A program made the translations under genes and the position numbers. Positions 62,561 to 64,000 of a stretch of 64,000 nt of DNA are shown here, piece after piece. Position 1 is the first letter of the stretch. Each line of letters starts with the position of its first letter. The notes beneath the pieces were generated by a model, which had not been told where the DNA came from, made no database searches, and saw only the letters and a list, made by a program, of their open reading frames with translations. This DNA comes from Salinimicrobium marinum (GTDB lineage: Bacteria; Bacteroidota; Bacteroidia; Flavobacteriales; Flavobacteriaceae), in assembly GCF_014651535.1 (NCBI RefSeq), contig NZ_BMXB01000002.1:372001-436000 (forward strand). Direction: 5' to 3'.

Positions 62561-63094
62561 TCAGGTATAGTGGGCTATTTTCCCTCTAACGCCGCAATAG
62601 AAATTTTTGATCGTCTTAAAATCTTCTTCTTTATTATCTGAAGTATAAAGCGGTTTAGAAACCTTAACTGTTTTCCTTCCGTAGTCAAAAGCAACCATTA
62701 CCACCGGCACATTAGCAGATTTTGCTATGTAATAAAATCCAGTTTTCCAGTCTTTAACCTTTTTCCGTGTACCTTCCGGTGCTATAGCCAGTCTGAATTC
62801 ATCCTTCTCCCTGAAAATATTCGCAATCGCTTCTACTTTCTTTTGTCCGGGAGTACGATCCAGAGCAGTTCCACCCATCCATCTAAAATACCAGCCAAAA
62901 GGAGGCTTGAAAAGCTCTTTTTTTGCAACATACTTTATGTCTGCACCCCATAATCTTCTCACCAGGAGACCCATGTAGAAATCATGCCAGCTGGTATGGG
63001 GCACTACAATTACTACACATTTCTTTAAGTGAGAAGGCCAGTTACCAGAAAAACTCCAGCCCAGGAGTTTATAAAATATAAATCTAGCTAACAA
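62561..63094 (-). CDS. 1-acylglycerol-3-phosphate acyltransferase-like (LPLAT) protein
   Basis: A 177-residue acyltransferase. HTSWHDFYMG holds the catalytic H-x4-D motif near residue 33, KELFKPPFGWYFRWMGG is the substrate-binding block, and APEGTRKK is the EGTR motif near 104. It starts at a TTG (63094) inside the proline dehydrogenase tail, overlapping its stop by 11 bases. It may acylate lysophospholipids or an amino-lipid. The protein is shorter than PlsC proper. Confidence 0.85.
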   Translation of the reverse strand: MLARFIFYKLLGWSFSGNWPSHLKKCVVIVVPHTSWHDFYMGLLVRRLWGADIKYVAKKELFKPPFGWYFRWMGGTALDRTPGQKKVEAIANIFREKDEFRLAIAPEGTRKKVKDWKTGFYYIAKSANVPVVMVAFDYGRKTVKVSKPLYTSDNKEEDFKTIKNFYCGVRGKIAHYT

Positions 63095-64000
63095 GTTCCT
63101 GTTCCCTGTTACTTTTCATAATTTCTCCACTTCTTCTCTTTCTTTCCTCGTATAGAAGTGCCAGTTCCCTTCCGGTTTGTCCTTTCACAGAGGTATTTTC
63201 CTCTGCTCTTCTAATAAGATAAGGCACTACTTCGCGAACGGGACCAAATGGCACCAATTTGACGGTGTTATATCCTTTCTCGGCCAGGTTATAGCTTATA
63301 TGCTCACTCATTCCATACAACTGGGAAAACCAAACGCGATCATCGTCCTTCTCGATTCCCTTGTCTTCCATGATCTGCAAAGCAAGATAATTACTTACTT
63401 CGTTGTGGGTACCAATAAAAACCGAAATGTCTTCTAGGTGGGCAAGGCAGTAAGTAAGTGCCCCGTTGAAATTCACATCTGTAGCTTCCTTGTTTTCACA
63501 AATAGGTGACAGGTAGTTCATTTTTTTAGCACGGGCATTTTCCTTTTCCATATACGCTCCCCGCACGATCTTTGCTCCCACTTTAAAACCCTGTTCCTTC
63601 GCACGGCTGTGAAGATCTTTAAGATACTGTATCCTGTCCCATCTGTAACATTGCAGCGTATTAAAAATGATGACCTTTTCACGATTATATTTGAACATCA
63701 TTTCCTCCATAAGATCATCGGCAGCGGCCTGCATCCAGCTTTCTTCTCCATCTGCCAGCAACCTTACATCATTCTTGTAAGCTTCTTCACAAATCTTGTT
63801 AACCCGGTTCCTTATCCGTCTCCATTCTTCTCCTTCTTCCACCGTAAGGCTGGCATTTGCCGAAACTTTTTGCCATATCTCAAATCTTCCAATTCCGGTA
63901 GGTTTAAAAACGGCAAAAGGAATTTCTTCTTTATCCTTGATGAATTTTACAATATTTACCTTCTTCTCAATGGCCTTATCAAACTCACTTTCTTTTTCCT
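63084..64000 (-). CDS. Proline dehydrogenase, 5' end outside the window
   Basis: FAD enzyme oxidising proline to delta-1-pyrroline-5-carboxylate. The frame runs open from the window edge (IPFAVFKPTGIGRFEIW, a typical PRODH block) to a stop at 63084, giving about 305 residues. Conserved blocks: LLADGEESWMQ, FNTLQCYRWD, GAKIVRGAYMEKENARA (substrate Arg), IGTHNEVS, FSQLYGMSEHIS, and YLIRRAEENTSV (proline-binding Arg pair). It is stand-alone PRODH rather than the PutA fusion, because no P5C dehydrogenase follows. The LPLAT gene overlaps its end. Confidence 0.95.
   Translation of the reverse strand, partial: EKESEFDKAIEKKVNIVKFIKDKEEIPFAVFKPTGIGRFEIWQKVSANASLTVEEGEEWRRIRNRVNKICEEAYKNDVRLLADGEESWMQAAADDLMEEMMFKYNREKVIIFNTLQCYRWDRIQYLKDLHSRAKEQGFKVGAKIVRGAYMEKENARAKKMNYLSPICENKEATDVNFNGALTYCLAHLEDISVFIGTHNEVSNYLALQIMEDKGIEKDDDRVWFSQLYGMSEHISYNLAEKGYNTVKLVPFGPVREVVPYLIRRAEENTSVKGQTGRELALLYEERKRRSGEIMKSNREQELVS

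Noticed and set aside
1-64000. CRISPR arrays, rRNA genes, intact insertion sequences, riboswitches, phage genes
   Set aside because: I looked for regularly spaced repeats, rRNA-like conserved blocks, transposase motifs and known riboswitch cores and saw none that I can support by eye.

Overview
The window reads as a chromosome segment of a marine or environmental Flavobacteriaceae bacterium in the Gramella/Salegentibacter/Zunongwangia neighbourhood. Evidence: moderately AT-rich DNA, TAnnTTTG-type Bacteroidetes promoters, almost no Shine-Dalgarno sites, SusC/SusD and CarboxypepD-plug TonB receptors, a BatA-type N-terminal membrane protein, and many proteins I recognise as typical of flavobacteria (DUF937, DUF6787-like, TIGR02757, a QEGLA-motif protein, baeRF7).

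Layout. 1-3.6 kb: end of a LuxC-like acyl-CoA reductase, then serC-serA (serine synthesis), a DUF937 protein and a lipoprotein. 3.7-6.7 kb: small membrane protein, His-rich small exported protein and a TonB receptor with a His/Glu-rich loop (probably metal uptake). 6.8-22 kb: housekeeping: msrA, LolD-like ABC ATPase, TIGR02757 protein, orphan GAF histidine kinase, BatA-like protein, a dihydroorotase homologue without its metal ligands, an esterase, an MBL hydrolase, a large conserved protein of unknown function, a PAP2 phosphatase, an S10 peptidase and a HAD phosphatase. 22.3-23.7 kb: tRNA-Arg(UCU), a decayed integrase fragment, and an M50-like membrane peptidase fused to DUF2188. 23.7-27.3 kb: porin, BCCT transporter and universal stress protein on the minus strand (osmolyte uptake). 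27.3-28.9 kb: a graveyard holding a dinB pseudogene and an SRAP/yedK pseudogene. 28.9-36.3 kb: minus-strand SusC (frameshifted)-SusD-EEP phosphatase-metallophosphoesterase locus, probably for organic phosphate scavenging. 36.3-40.5 kb: sparse DNA with small genes, DUF418 and GNAT proteins.

40.5-45.5 kb: a tight four-gene plus-strand operon: DUF1704/QEGLA metallopeptidase, two tandem GshB-like ATP-grasp ligases, and an AstE/AspA-like deacylase. It has the parts of a small-peptide or amide make-and-break pathway of unknown product. 45.7-54 kb: lactonase-fold lipoprotein, then a compact minus-strand operon of TIGR03885-like flavin oxidoreductase, TreS-like GH13, alpha-glucosidase GH13, ASRT-family protein, aldonolactone-oxidase-like flavoprotein, second ASRT-family protein and EamA permease. 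There is no rhodopsin in the window, so these 'sensory rhodopsin transducer' homologues probably serve sugar sensing or binding. These two operons are my best candidates for undescribed systems.

54-64 kb: hemerythrin, CorA, RecQ, a divergent TruA, an AI-2E family permease with DUF1853, a baeRF7 protein, an LPLAT acyltransferase and the 3' part of proline dehydrogenase. All family names come from reading the sequence; no database search was run.
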